Origin: Halorussus halobius
GTDB taxonomy: Archaea; Halobacteriota; Halobacteria; Halobacteriales; Haladaptataceae
Length of the DNA stretch: 64,000 nt
Reading direction: 5' to 3'
Assembly: GCF_004765805.1 (NCBI RefSeq)
Contig: NZ_ML219773.1
Span: 868,001 to 932,000, forward strand
Shown here: positions 25,937 to 34,488 of the stretch, piece by piece
Position numbering within the stretch: the stretch's first letter is position 1
How the letters are laid out: the number at the start of each line of letters is the position of its first letter
Position numbers and translations under genes: made by a program
The notes under the pieces: generated by a model
What the model was told of the DNA's origin: nothing
Seen by the model: only the letters and a program-made list of their open reading frames with translations
Databases searched by the model: none

Positions 25937-26006
25937 ACGTACTCGCGTGACCGGGTCGCCTTCACACCTTCGACAGGCCTTTGCGGGTCCCCGGCACAGT
26001 TCGGGT

Positions 26007-26858
26007 ATGCTCGGGTCCATCGACCACGTTACCGTCGCCGGGAGCGACCTCGACGACCTCAGCGCCGCGTTCGACGGCGTCGGCCTCGCCACCGACTACG
26101 GCGGCCCGCACTCGAACGGGACGACCCACATGTCGGTCGTCGGCTTCGGCGACGGGAGTTACGTCGAACTGCTCTCGACTCGGCCCGGCGTCGAGACCGC
26201 CTCGATGTGGGGCCCACACGTCCGAAACGACGCCGGCCCCTGCGCGTGGTGCGTGGCGGTCGACGACGTCGAGGCGGTCGCCGCGACCCTCCGGAGTCGC
26301 GGCGTCCCCGTCGAGGGACCCACGCGCCTCACCCGCGACCGGCCCGACGGCGTCACCGTGACGTGGGACCTGGCGTTCCTCGGTGACGGCGAGCCAGGGT
26401 CGACCCTCCCGTTCCTCATCGAGGACGTCACGCCCCGGGAGCGACGGGTGACGCCGACCGGCGACCTCGCGGCGACGCCGCTCTCGGGCGTCGAGCGGGT
26501 CGTGGTGGGCGTGCCCGACCGCGACGCCGCCGTCGAGGCGTTCCGAACCGCCTTCGAACTGCCCGCTCCCGAGCGGGGCGCGGTCGACGCCGCTCCCGTC
26601 GACTTCGCGGCGGACCTCGCGTGGTTTCCGGACGCGCCCGTCGTCCTCGCCGAACCGAGCGAGGGCTGGCTCGCCGAGCGCGTCGAGGCGTTCGGAGCCG
26701 CGCCGGCCGCGTTCGTCCTCGGGAGCGAGGACGTGGAAGCGACCGCCGAGCGCCTCGGGCTGACCGACCCGACGCCGTCGTTCGCCGGCGCGTCCGTGCG
26801 CTGGGTTCGCCCGGCCGAACTCGGCGGCGTCCGCTATCTGGGCGTCTCGCCGGTGTGA
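26007..26858 (+). CDS. VOC-superfamily glyoxalase-like protein
   Basis: 283 residues containing two vicinal-oxygen-chelate-type halves: IDHVTVAGSDLDDLSAAF at the start and GVERVVVGVPDRDAAVEAF after residue 160. The N-terminal half has the glyoxalase-like pattern (first-strand His, later VELLSTRPG), which may bind a metal. The substrate is unknown. The ATG at 26007 is 70 bases from the start of the divergent SDR gene. Confidence 0.82.
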   Translation: MLGSIDHVTVAGSDLDDLSAAFDGVGLATDYGGPHSNGTTHMSVVGFGDGSYVELLSTRPGVETASMWGPHVRNDAGPCAWCVAVDDVEAVAATLRSRGVPVEGPTRLTRDRPDGVTVTWDLAFLGDGEPGSTLPFLIEDVTPRERRVTPTGDLAATPLSGVERVVVGVPDRDAAVEAFRTAFELPAPERGAVDAAPVDFAADLAWFPDAPVVLAEPSEGWLAERVEAFGAAPAAFVLGSEDVEATAERLGLTDPTPSFAGASVRWVRPAELGGVRYLGVSPV

Positions 26859-26885
26859 GGCGCACCTCGTGGGCACTCGTGCGTC

Positions 26886-27794
26886 TCAGAGACGGCCGGC
26901 GTGTTTCAGGAACCCGCGCGTCTGGACGCGTCGCTGCATCCCGACCAGCGCGTCGTCGTAGGCGTCGAGGCCGAGGAGTTCGTCCTCGACCGCTCGCTCG
27001 GTCCGGTCGAGGTCCTCGTCGTGTTCCTCGTACAACTCGGGCACGCGAGCCTCGAACTCGTCGAGTGCGGCTTCTGCGGCGTCGAACGCGTCCTCGGGCG
27101 CTTCGGCGACGCCGAAGTGCGAGAGACAGACGCGCTCGGGGTCGAACGCCCGGAGGCGGTCGAGCGTCGCCCGGACCGCGTCGACGTCGAATCGGGGGAG
27201 GGTCGCCGGCGGGAGCCACCGGTCGGCGTTCGGCCAGTAGTTGCCGAACGTCTCGGTGGCGAACAGCGTTCCGGTCCGCTCGTCCCACGCGGCGAGCGCG
27301 TCGGGCGCGTGTCCCGGTGCCGGAACGAGTTCGAGCCGGCGGTCGTCGCCGAGTTCGAGCGTCGTCCCGTCCTCGCCGACGCTCACGAGGCGGTCCTCGG
27401 GGAGCGCGTCGGGTTCGCCCACGTCGTCGAACGCCTCGCCCATGACGTCCCTGCTCGACGCGACGAGCGACGACGGGTCGACGAGGTGTTGGGCGGTCAT
27501 CTCGTGGATGTACACGTCGAGGTCCGGCGATTCCGACGCGAGTTCGGCGGCCGCGCCGGCGTGGTCGAGGTGGACGTGCGAGCAGACCGTCGCCGCGAGG
27601 TCCGCCGGCGAGACGCCGACTTCCGACAGACCGTCCCGAAGTCGGTCGTAGCCGTTCGGATGCCCCGGCTCGACCAGGACGGGGCTACCGTCGTCCGGGG
27701 TCACGAGGAAACTCGACAGCGTCGCGTCGTCGTGCAGGTGGAGGTCGATGCCGGTGACGCCGTCGGCACCGTCAACGTCGAACGTCCTGTCCAT
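26886..27794 (-). CDS. Metallo-beta-lactamase-fold hydrolase
   Basis: 302 residues. The MBL metal motif HVHLDHAG (CSHVHLDHAGAAAEL) is intact; further ligands are probably His in PAPGHAPD and CLSHFG near residue 220. The arrangement resembles glyoxalase II-like/MBL hydrolases with a C-terminal helical extension (about 225-302). It would bind two zinc ions and hydrolyse a thioester or related bond. Convergent with the VOC gene. Confidence 0.88.
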   Translation of the reverse strand: MDRTFDVDGADGVTGIDLHLHDDATLSSFLVTPDDGSPVLVEPGHPNGYDRLRDGLSEVGVSPADLAATVCSHVHLDHAGAAAELASESPDLDVYIHEMTAQHLVDPSSLVASSRDVMGEAFDDVGEPDALPEDRLVSVGEDGTTLELGDDRRLELVPAPGHAPDALAAWDERTGTLFATETFGNYWPNADRWLPPATLPRFDVDAVRATLDRLRAFDPERVCLSHFGVAEAPEDAFDAAEAALDEFEARVPELYEEHDEDLDRTERAVEDELLGLDAYDDALVGMQRRVQTRGFLKHAGRL

Positions 27795-27927
27795 GTCGTC
27801 CGGTTCGGGGCGGGCCGCGAAAACGTTCCCGGTGGCGGTAACGCGTCGCCGAACTGTCGCGGTCGGCGGGGTCGGCCCGCGAGCGACTCGCGGCTGTCGG
27901 CGCTCTCGCGCCGGGGTCGGCCCGCGC

Positions 27928-28467
27928 TCACTCCTCGTCCCGGACGAACGTCACCGGGCAGGGCGCGTCGAGTAACACCCGCTGTGCGGTGCTCCCCGCC
28001 TTCACCTTCCCGATCGGCGTGCGCCGCCGGCCGCCGATCAGCACCTGCTTGGCGTCGATGTCCTCGGCGGCGGCGACTATCTCCTCGCTGACCGTCTCGC
28101 CGACCCGCCCCATGATAGTCATGGTCGACCCGTAGTTCCGGAGCGGCGTGTCGAGTTGCCGGGCGACCATTCGGACGGGTTTCACGTGTTCGGCCGCCGC
28201 GTCGGGGTCGGGCGTCGCGTCGGCTGGGTGGTCCAGCTGTTCGAGGACCCGCTCGAAGCGGGCCCTCGTGAAGACGTGGAGGATGCAGACCGTCGACTGC
28301 ATCAGCCCGCCGACCTCGGCCGCCGTGGACGCGAGTGCCTCGACCCGACCGACGTCGGAACGGCCGACCGGGAGGACGACGGCGTCCCGCGCGTCGTCGA
28401 CGCCGTCCGCCAGCGCCACGCCCAGGTCTCCCGGCTCCACGAGCCCGTCGGGCGAGGAGTCCGTCAT
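27928..28467 (-). CDS. Divergent universal stress protein
   Basis: 179 residues. An acidic ~30-residue lead precedes a UspA fold (DAVVLPVGRSDVGRVEALA), with GGRRRTPIGKVKAGSTAQRV near the end as the phosphate-binding region (first Gly and final G-S/T kept). The central insert (HPADATPDPDAAAEHVKPV) is longer than in simple UspA proteins. Ligand binding is plausible, role unknown. It lies upstream of the MBL gene on the same strand, 133 bases apart. Confidence 0.8.
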   Translation of the reverse strand: MTDSSPDGLVEPGDLGVALADGVDDARDAVVLPVGRSDVGRVEALASTAAEVGGLMQSTVCILHVFTRARFERVLEQLDHPADATPDPDAAAEHVKPVRMVARQLDTPLRNYGSTMTIMGRVGETVSEEIVAAAEDIDAKQVLIGGRRRTPIGKVKAGSTAQRVLLDAPCPVTFVRDEE

Positions 28468-28732
28468 TCGAACTCGACCTCCGCCCGCGGACGCCGCGGC
28501 AGTTTCGCCACGTTCCCACCTTCGGAACGGTCGTTGGCTTGCATGGCTGAGATACCCACTCGTCTGGCGTGCCGGGTGTTACGCCGCCACGTGGAAGAGA
28601 GTATTCGGAGGAGCCCAAAAAACTGCCCCCGCGACGACCGCAATAACTTCAACAAAACCACACGTTGGCCGCGATTGGGACGCCGTCGAGCCCACTGCCG
28701 GTAGTCCCGACGTGAGTCCCCGCCGGTACCGC

Positions 28733-29440
28733 TCACGCGAGCCCGTGGGACGCCAGGTCCAGCAGCTCGGCCGTCCCCTCGGCTCCGAACCGCATCGGGC
28801 GTCGCCACCACGGCCCGTTCCCCGAGTCGCTGGATAGCTCCGTCACGATTCGGTTCGCGTCGACGCCGCGCTCGGGCGAACTCAGCGGGACGGCGGTGTC
28901 GTACAGTCCGGACTCGCTGGGCTCGCCCGCGAGCAGGACCGCGGCGTCGAACGCCTCGCGCTTGACGTGGGCGTTGTTCCGGAATCGCGCGCGCTCGGCG
29001 TCCGGCAGGTCGGCGTAGGCATCGCCGGGCACGGGGTCGCGCGCGAGCCGGAACTGGCCGACGAGGTACGCGCCCCACTCGGGGGCGATCCAGTCGCGCT
29101 CGGGGTCGCCCTGCGTCGTCAGGGTCGCGTAGAACAGCGCGTAGTCGCCCGCCGTCAGGTCCAGCAGGGGTCGGGCCTTCACGCCGTGGGGGTCGCCGTA
29201 GGTGTAGCGTTCGCACTCGGGATACTCGGCGAACTCGGGGTCGAGGTGGACCGGCAGGTCGGCGGTTCCGTCGGGCAGGTCGGCGTCGAGCGCGAGGTCG
29301 GCGTACGTCGGTACCGGCTCGGCTGTCGGCGCGTCCTCGGGGATGGGAACGAACTCGAACGAGCCGTCGGGGTGAATCGGGCCTCTCACTCCCGGTGCAT
29401 TCGTGTTGGCTCCGACGTTGATGGCGACGGCGCGGGACAT
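28733..29440 (-). CDS. Nmad3-like protein (putative nucleotide-modification-associated domain)
   Basis: 235 residues. It opens with AINVGANTNAPGVRGPIHPD and continues FVPIPED, then HLDPEF...YTYGDPHGVKARPLLDL and GDYALFYATL, matching the order of blocks I remember for Nmad3: N-terminal strand, Pro-rich 'PI-PDG..PIP', HLDP, GD-LF-F. That family was named from computational analysis of modified-base systems and has no established enzyme activity. The call is from memory of motifs and is moderate. No modification or restriction gene is nearby; it is alone between the UspA and zinc-ribbon genes. Confidence 0.55.
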   Translation of the reverse strand: MSRAVAINVGANTNAPGVRGPIHPDGSFEFVPIPEDAPTAEPVPTYADLALDADLPDGTADLPVHLDPEFAEYPECERYTYGDPHGVKARPLLDLTAGDYALFYATLTTQGDPERDWIAPEWGAYLVGQFRLARDPVPGDAYADLPDAERARFRNNAHVKREAFDAAVLLAGEPSESGLYDTAVPLSSPERGVDANRIVTELSSDSGNGPWWRRPMRFGAEGTAELLDLASHGLA

Positions 29441-29491
29441 ACGCGCGTCTCGGTCCCCCGTCGGGAAAAGCGCTCGCTCGTCCGCCGGGAG

Positions 29492-29869
29492 TCACCGCAC
29501 GGCCATCGGCCCCACACAGCCCCGGCAGTAGGTGTATCCCGACTCGTTCTCCGCGCCACACTGGGGACAGACCACCGTCGACGACCCGCCGGCCGATGGG
29601 CCGTCCCGCGTCCGGTCGTCCCGTCCACGGTCGTCGCTCCCGGTGCGGTCGTCGGTCCGCCGGTGGCCGTCTATCCGCGTGCGGTCGTCGGTCCAGACCG
29701 GGTTCTCGACGCTCCGGACCTCCTCGGCTCCCGCCCGGTCGCGGGTCGTCGGCGTCGAACTGAACAGCGGCGTCTCCTCGTCGTCGTCGCTCCGGAGGTA
29801 GCGGTAGACGAGCAACTGGACGACGGCGAACGCGAGTACGTACAGCACGATCCAGCCCCACGCACCCAT
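29492..29869 (-). CDS. Membrane-anchored zinc-ribbon protein
   Basis: 125 residues: one N-terminal membrane helix (GWIVLYVLAFAVVQLLVYRY), a charged Arg/Asp-rich linker, and a C-terminal zinc ribbon CPQCGAENESGYTYCRGC. Such small ribbon proteins are common in haloarchaea and of unknown function; the ribbon would face the cytoplasm. The ATG at 29869 is the only one that includes the membrane helix without a long basic upstream stretch. Confidence 0.72.
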   Translation of the reverse strand: MGAWGWIVLYVLAFAVVQLLVYRYLRSDDDEETPLFSSTPTTRDRAGAEEVRSVENPVWTDDRTRIDGHRRTDDRTGSDDRGRDDRTRDGPSAGGSSTVVCPQCGAENESGYTYCRGCVGPMAVR

Positions 29870-29940
29870 ATCGTGGTGTATGTTATCACGGTACTTTTCT
29901 CTTCCGTCGCCACGGCCCGGGTCGGCCAGCCGACGCCCGC

Positions 29941-31095
29941 TCAGGCGGGGCGGATGCGGAGAACGCGGTCGTCCTGAGGCGCGGCCGCGTCCTCGCCGCG
30001 GCCGTCTCGATTGCTGGTCGTGACGTAGAGGTCGCCCCGTGGTCCGGTGAAGACGGTTCGGAGCCGGCCGTACCTGCCGTCGAGCAGTCGCTCCTGCCCG
30101 GCTACGCCGCCGTCGTCGTCGAAGCGGATTCGCTGGAGGTGGGTGCCGGCGAGCGCCGCGACGAACAGGTCGCCCCGCCACTCCTCGACCCGGCCGCGGT
30201 ACACCGCCGCACCTCCGAGCGCGAGCGTCGAGGGATAGGTCACGAGGGAGTCCGCGACCGACTCTCCGGTCGAGTCGGTCGCTCGGGGCCAGCCGTGGTC
30301 CTCGCCCGCCCGGACGACGATGACCTCGTCGTCGGCCGCCGGCCCCCCGTCGGCCGTGGCGTTCGACGCCGCTCCGTCGGTAGCGCTCGTCCGAATCGGG
30401 GCGTCCCCGCCGGACTCGGCGACCAGTAGCGCGCCCTCGCGCCACGCGAGTCCCTGCGGGTTCCGGTGGCCGTAGGTGAGGACGGCGTCGTCGAAGGGGT
30501 TGTCGGGATGTGGCGCTCCGTCGGGGGTGAGTCTGAGGACCTTCCCGGCCAGCGACTCGCGGTCGCGCGCGCGCTCGGGGTCGCCCGCGTCACCGGTCGC
30601 GACGTACAGCGCGCCGTCCGGTCCGAAGGCGACCCGGCCGCCGTTTCGGACCGCTCCCCCGGGGACGCCGTCGAGGACGACCGACTCGCGGGCGAACCCC
30701 TCGCTCGCACGGTTGCGCACGACCCGGTTGGTCAGTCCGGCATCGCCTCGGCTGGTCCGGAAGGTGTACGCGAGGTCGTCGTCCTCGGGGTGAAACGCCA
30801 GGCCGAGCAGGCCGGCGTCGGCCCGTCCGGCGATTCGGTCGGTGAGGTCGGCGACCGCCTCCGTGCGGTCGGCGACGACGCGCTGGACCCGTCCGGGCCG
30901 CTCGGTCAGGTAGAGCTCCTCGTCCGGTCCGAACGCCGCGCCCCACGGTACCTCCAGGTTCATCGTCACGGTCTCGACGCGGAACCGGGGCTGGTCGGTG
31001 GTCGTGGCGAGTCGGCTCCCGGCCGACCGCAGACAGCCGCCGACTCCGACCAGCCCCGCGACCGACAGCGACCGGAGGTAGGCGCGCCGCTCCAT
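29941..31095 (-). CDS. PQQ-type sugar dehydrogenase (Gdh/YliI family) lipoprotein
   Basis: 384 residues. A short signal ends in GVGGC (lipobox), placing the enzyme outside the membrane. The six-bladed propeller motifs are clear: LEVPWGAAFGPDEELYLTER, GLLGLAFHPEDDD, GPDGALYVATGD, YGHRNPQGLAW. These match soluble aldose sugar dehydrogenases that use PQQ. Substrate and cofactor are inferred from the family; no PQQ synthesis genes are in the window. It follows its promoter region at 31100-31240 and precedes the ribbon gene on the same strand. Confidence 0.87.
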   Translation of the reverse strand: MERRAYLRSLSVAGLVGVGGCLRSAGSRLATTTDQPRFRVETVTMNLEVPWGAAFGPDEELYLTERPGRVQRVVADRTEAVADLTDRIAGRADAGLLGLAFHPEDDDLAYTFRTSRGDAGLTNRVVRNRASEGFARESVVLDGVPGGAVRNGGRVAFGPDGALYVATGDAGDPERARDRESLAGKVLRLTPDGAPHPDNPFDDAVLTYGHRNPQGLAWREGALLVAESGGDAPIRTSATDGAASNATADGGPAADDEVIVVRAGEDHGWPRATDSTGESVADSLVTYPSTLALGGAAVYRGRVEEWRGDLFVAALAGTHLQRIRFDDDGGVAGQERLLDGRYGRLRTVFTGPRGDLYVTTSNRDGRGEDAAAPQDDRVLRIRPA

Positions 31096-31241
31096 GGCCG
31101 ACTCGACGACGCGACGAGAGAAAAGTAGCGGGGGTCTCGCGACAGTGCGCCGGGGCGCGTCCGGTCGGGGACCAGCACGGACACGACCGCGAACGCGACG
31201 GTTCTACGCTGGGGTGACGACGGCGGCGGGGCGGGCCGCGG

Positions 31242-31493
31242 TTACGACGGGGCGACTCGCCACGTCGTCGCGCTCGTGTACGACCACTTCTCGATCTCGA
31301 GGTCGGCGGCCGAGTCCTTGAGCTTCACCATGAGCGCGCCGATCTCCTTGGCGGACAGGTCGACCTCGTCGGCGATGAATTTGCTCTTGAAGTACATCTC
31401 GCCGTCGCTGGCCTTCCGCCGGAGGAACTGCTGGAGCCGCTGTTCCTTCGACTGCGGTTCGGGCGCGTCGGAGGGCGTCGTGGTTGCGCTCAT
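31242..31493 (-). CDS. Small haloarchaeal winged-helix-like protein, 83 aa
   Basis: 83 residues. After a polar lead, RLQQFLRRKASDGEMYFKSKFIADEVDLSAKEIGALMVKL has the look of a winged helix (helix, 'Y-FKSKFIA', helix-turn-helix 'DLSAKEIGALM'), ending WSYTSATTWRV. Conserved small proteins of this kind occur throughout haloarchaea; DNA binding is likely but unproven. The ATG at 31493 is favoured by the TATA box at 31523-31529. Confidence 0.75.
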   Translation of the reverse strand: MSATTTPSDAPEPQSKEQRLQQFLRRKASDGEMYFKSKFIADEVDLSAKEIGALMVKLKDSAADLEIEKWSYTSATTWRVAPS

Positions 31494-31522
31494 CTTCGTT
31501 TCCCCGTTGTGACCGGGGGATG

Positions 31523-31529
31523 TTATAAA
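31523..31529 (-). promoter_or_regulatory. TATA box and inverted repeat of the winged-helix gene
   Basis: On the minus strand TTTATAA lies 30-36 bases before the ATG at 31493. Between them CCCCG and CGGGG (31502-31518) form an inverted repeat with a 7-base spacer at the expected transcription start. The rest of 31530-31789 is A+T-rich and carries a tandem ACGACGTTTT/TACGACGTTTT pair near 31605-31624 but no gene. Confidence 0.5.
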
Positions 31530-31789
31530 GGGCCGACGGTTAGGTTCGTTTTCCGTATCTTTCCGTGACGAAACCACTCGACCGCGGAAAATAGAGTAAA
31601 AGACGACGTTTTACGACGTTTTCTGACGCCCCTTTACAGTTTAAAACGAATTCTAAGACTTTGTTTCGGCTGCCCCGATATGGCCGTCTCACGGCTTGCG
31701 AACGTCTGACGCGGTGGGTCTCGGAGCCCCCGCCCTCGGTCCCGATGGGCCGGGCAACGCCTCCCGCGGAACGCGCGCGCGGCGGTCGC

Positions 31790-32626
31790 TCAGGGGCGGT
31801 GGTGGACCCAGAACTGCTCGTCGGCCGTGACCTCCTTCTTGAAGATCGGCACCTCGTCCTTGAGCCGGTCGATACCGTCCTCGACCGTTCGGAACGCCTC
31901 CGAGCGGTGGCCCGCCAGCACCACCACGAACACGATGTCCTCGCCGTACTCGACGACGCCCGTCCGGTGGTGCATCGCCACCTCGTGGACCCCCTCGCGC
32001 GCTTCGAGTTCGGCGGCGAGGTCCTGCATGCGCTCGTCGGCGACGCGCTCGTACCTCTCGAATTCGAGGTACTCGGTCGGCTCGTCGTCGGGGTCCTCCT
32101 TCGCGCGGACCCGGCCGGTGAAGGTGGCGATGGCGCCCGCGTACGGGGCGTCCGCCGAGCGCTTGACCTGGGCGACCAGCGATTCGAGCGTCTCGTGGGG
32201 TTCGGTGGCGTCGAGTTCCGCGCGGACCTCGGCGGGGTCGAGCGCGTCGGCGCTGTCGACCTCGACCAGTCGCTCGCCCCGGAGGTCAGCGCCGGAGTCG
32301 CCGACGACCACCTGGGGCAGGTCGGCGTCCGGGAAGTCCGCGAGGAGCGCGTAGTCGTACTCGGGCGCGAGGTCGTCGAGCAGGGCGGACGTCGACCTGT
32401 CGCGCCCGCCGACCGTCCAGCCGTCGTCGCCGAGTTGGTACGTCGTGGTTCCGCGGTCGGCGCGCTTCCGGGGCGCGGCGTCGTCGCCCGTCTCCGAGTC
32501 CCCGCGACGTTCGGTTCCGGTCCGGCGCACCACCGCGACCCGGCCGTCCTCGCCGAGTCGGTCCGCGAGCCGGTCGGTTGCCGTCGAGACCTCCGACTCC
32601 GGCCCGACGACGCCCAGTACGTGCAT
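31790..32626 (-). CDS. moaE: Molybdopterin synthase: MobB-like domain fused to MoaE
   Basis: 278 residues. The C-terminal ~140 are MoaE, the large subunit of molybdopterin synthase: AIATFTGRVRAKE, EYLEFERYERVADERM, VAMHHRTGVVEYGEDIVFVV, and the catalytic Lys region PIFKKEV. The N-terminal ~130 resemble MobB (LGVVGPESE.. and DYALLADFPDADLPQVVVG) but the P-loop Lys/Thr of true MobB is missing. Fusions of this kind are known in haloarchaea. It belongs with the two MoeA genes at 52490 and 55095, although not adjacent. Confidence 0.85.
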   Translation of the reverse strand: MHVLGVVGPESEVSTATDRLADRLGEDGRVAVVRRTGTERRGDSETGDDAAPRKRADRGTTTYQLGDDGWTVGGRDRSTSALLDDLAPEYDYALLADFPDADLPQVVVGDSGADLRGERLVEVDSADALDPAEVRAELDATEPHETLESLVAQVKRSADAPYAGAIATFTGRVRAKEDPDDEPTEYLEFERYERVADERMQDLAAELEAREGVHEVAMHHRTGVVEYGEDIVFVVVLAGHRSEAFRTVEDGIDRLKDEVPIFKKEVTADEQFWVHHRP

Positions 32627-32839
32627 GTGGGGACGATGGACCGGCGTGCGCTTGTAGGCTTCGGTGGTCGCGTGTGCGACCGGCTCGTCGGCGCTTCGGG
32701 GCGATTCCGGTCGTCGTCCGACACTGCGAGCCGGTTGTCGCGGGGACCGTCTCCAGTCACCACCGAAAGCGAGTGTGGCGTCCCGGACGGACGCGGCCCG
32801 TCCCCGAGGAACTTACGTCTGGGCGTCGAACGTCCGGAT

Positions 32840-34177
32840 ATGGGGTGGGTACGGGAGTTCTCGTTCGACCGCGAGCGCATCGCGTGGTGGCTGGTCGCGG
32901 CGGCGCTGTTCGTCGCGGTCGGGTACGTCGTCGTCTCGTTCCTCGGAACCGTCCTGCTCGGCCTGTTCGTCTACTACGCGACCCGGCCGGTGTACCGGCG
33001 GTTGCTCGGTCGCCTCCACCAGCCGACCCTGACCGCGATCGCGGCGCTGGTCGGGCTCGCGTTCCCCGGACTGGTTCTGCTCGGGTACACCGTGGCCGTC
33101 AGCGTCCGGGAGCTGACCGAACTGGCTGGCGTCGGGCGCTCGGCGTTCGAGGGGATTTTGGGTACCGCGGTGAGCGGGTCGGGCCTGGTCGACCCCCGGC
33201 GGCTGCTCGACGCTGCCGGCGTCGACCCCCGGCAGTTCGTGGGCCAGCAGGGTACCGAGGCGCTCGGGGACGTGCTCGCGTCGGCCCTCGACGTGGCGGG
33301 CGTGCTCGCCGGGACCGCCATCGGCGTCGTGGTCGTGCTGGTCATCGCCTTCTACCTGCTTCGGGACGACCATCGGCTCGCGGCGTGGTTCAGTACCGGC
33401 GTCGCGGGCCCCGACAGTCCCACCGTGGCGTTCGCACGGGCGGTCGACCACGACCTCGAGACCGTCTACTTCGGCAACATCCTGACCGCGTTCGTCATCG
33501 CGGTCGTCTCCGCCGTGGTGTACGTCCTGCTCGACGTGGTGGCTCCGCCGGCCGTCTCGATTCCCTCGCCGACGCTGTTGGGGCTGCTGACCGGGCTCGC
33601 GAGCCTCGTCCCCGTGGTCGGCATGAAGCTGGTGTACGTCCCGCTCGGCATCGGGCTCGTGGCCGTGGCGGCGGTGACCGACCGCGGACTGCTGTGGTTC
33701 CCCGCGGCGTTCCTGTTGGTCTCGTTCGTCGTCGTCGACACGATTCCGGAGCTCGTCCTCCGGCCGTACGTCTCGGGCCGGGACCTCCACACCGGACTGG
33801 TGTTGCTGGCGTACGTCCTCGGCCCGGTGTTGTTCGGCTGGTACGGGCTCTTCCTCGGGCCGCTGTTGCTCGTGCTGGTCGTCCACTTCGTCCGGGTCGT
33901 CGTGCCGGAGCTCCTCGAACGCGACGAGTTCGCGGTCGAGACCGGTGACGACCCGACTTCGCGACCGCCTCCGGCCCGGCGGGCTCGCACGCACGTCCCC
34001 GCCCCCGTCGCGGCGCTCGCCGACCGGGCGCGAACCCCCGGCGGTGGCCCGGGACGGACTGGGGACGGCGGTCCGGAAGGAACTGCGGACGGCGAGCCTG
34101 GGCGGACTGTCGGCGACGACCCCGAGTCGCGCTCGGCCCGGATGTCCGACGGGGAGCGCGACGAGCCGGAGCGGTAG
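32840..34177 (+). CDS. AI-2E-family membrane transporter
   Basis: 445 residues. About eight membrane helices with the family's pattern: paired N-terminal helices, a ~110-residue soluble loop (ELTELAGVGRSAFEG...), then a helix with LVIAFYLLRDD, the conserved GLLTGLASLVPVVGMKLVYVP, and a last pair ending in FGWYGLFLGPLLLV. The C-terminal ~75 residues are a low-complexity Gly/Arg/Asp tail. Members export small molecules or ions; the substrate here is unknown. Divergent from the moaE fusion. Confidence 0.87.
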   Translation: MGWVREFSFDRERIAWWLVAAALFVAVGYVVVSFLGTVLLGLFVYYATRPVYRRLLGRLHQPTLTAIAALVGLAFPGLVLLGYTVAVSVRELTELAGVGRSAFEGILGTAVSGSGLVDPRRLLDAAGVDPRQFVGQQGTEALGDVLASALDVAGVLAGTAIGVVVVLVIAFYLLRDDHRLAAWFSTGVAGPDSPTVAFARAVDHDLETVYFGNILTAFVIAVVSAVVYVLLDVVAPPAVSIPSPTLLGLLTGLASLVPVVGMKLVYVPLGIGLVAVAAVTDRGLLWFPAAFLLVSFVVVDTIPELVLRPYVSGRDLHTGLVLLAYVLGPVLFGWYGLFLGPLLLVLVVHFVRVVVPELLERDEFAVETGDDPTSRPPPARRARTHVPAPVAALADRARTPGGGPGRTGDGGPEGTADGEPGRTVGDDPESRSARMSDGERDEPER

Positions 34178-34488
34178 GTCGTGGGGCCGGACTCTGCGCG
34201 CACCTCGAACACCGCCGTTCCCCGAACGTCGACGTCGGGGTCTGGAGCGCGACCACGACCGCTCCGGGCGCACGCGCCGTTCGCCATCGCGGCCGCGGCC
34301 GCTCCGACCGCCGCGTCGTTGACCGTCCATCTGTCGTGTCGTCCGACTCGTTTGCGCCGTAGAACGGGAGTCCGGGACGGCCTCACCGCTGCAGCGGTGG
34401 GTAGCCGGCGTCGACCTCGTTCCGTGAGAGCCGCGTCGCCCGCGTCGTCCCGTAATTCTTTATAGCTATCCGATACCAATCCCGGAAG
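34178..34488 (+). other. Intergenic region with a 16-bp palindrome and a TATA box
   Basis: No gene is supported. CACCGCTGCAGCGGTG (34384-34399) is a perfect palindrome. CTTTATAG (34458-34465) lies 24-31 bases before the ATG at 34489 and is the likely promoter of the following membrane protein gene. Confidence 0.5.

Noticed and set aside
28543-28704. A 54-codon plus-strand frame in the gap between UspA and Nmad3-like genes
   Set aside because: Neither a TATA box nor a Shine-Dalgarno site fits it, and its composition is neutral/basic, unlike halophile proteins. It is probably part of the two flanking promoters.
31600-31630. Tandem ACGACGTTTT units as a CRISPR remnant
   Set aside because: Only two adjacent 10-11-base units without spacers or cas genes.
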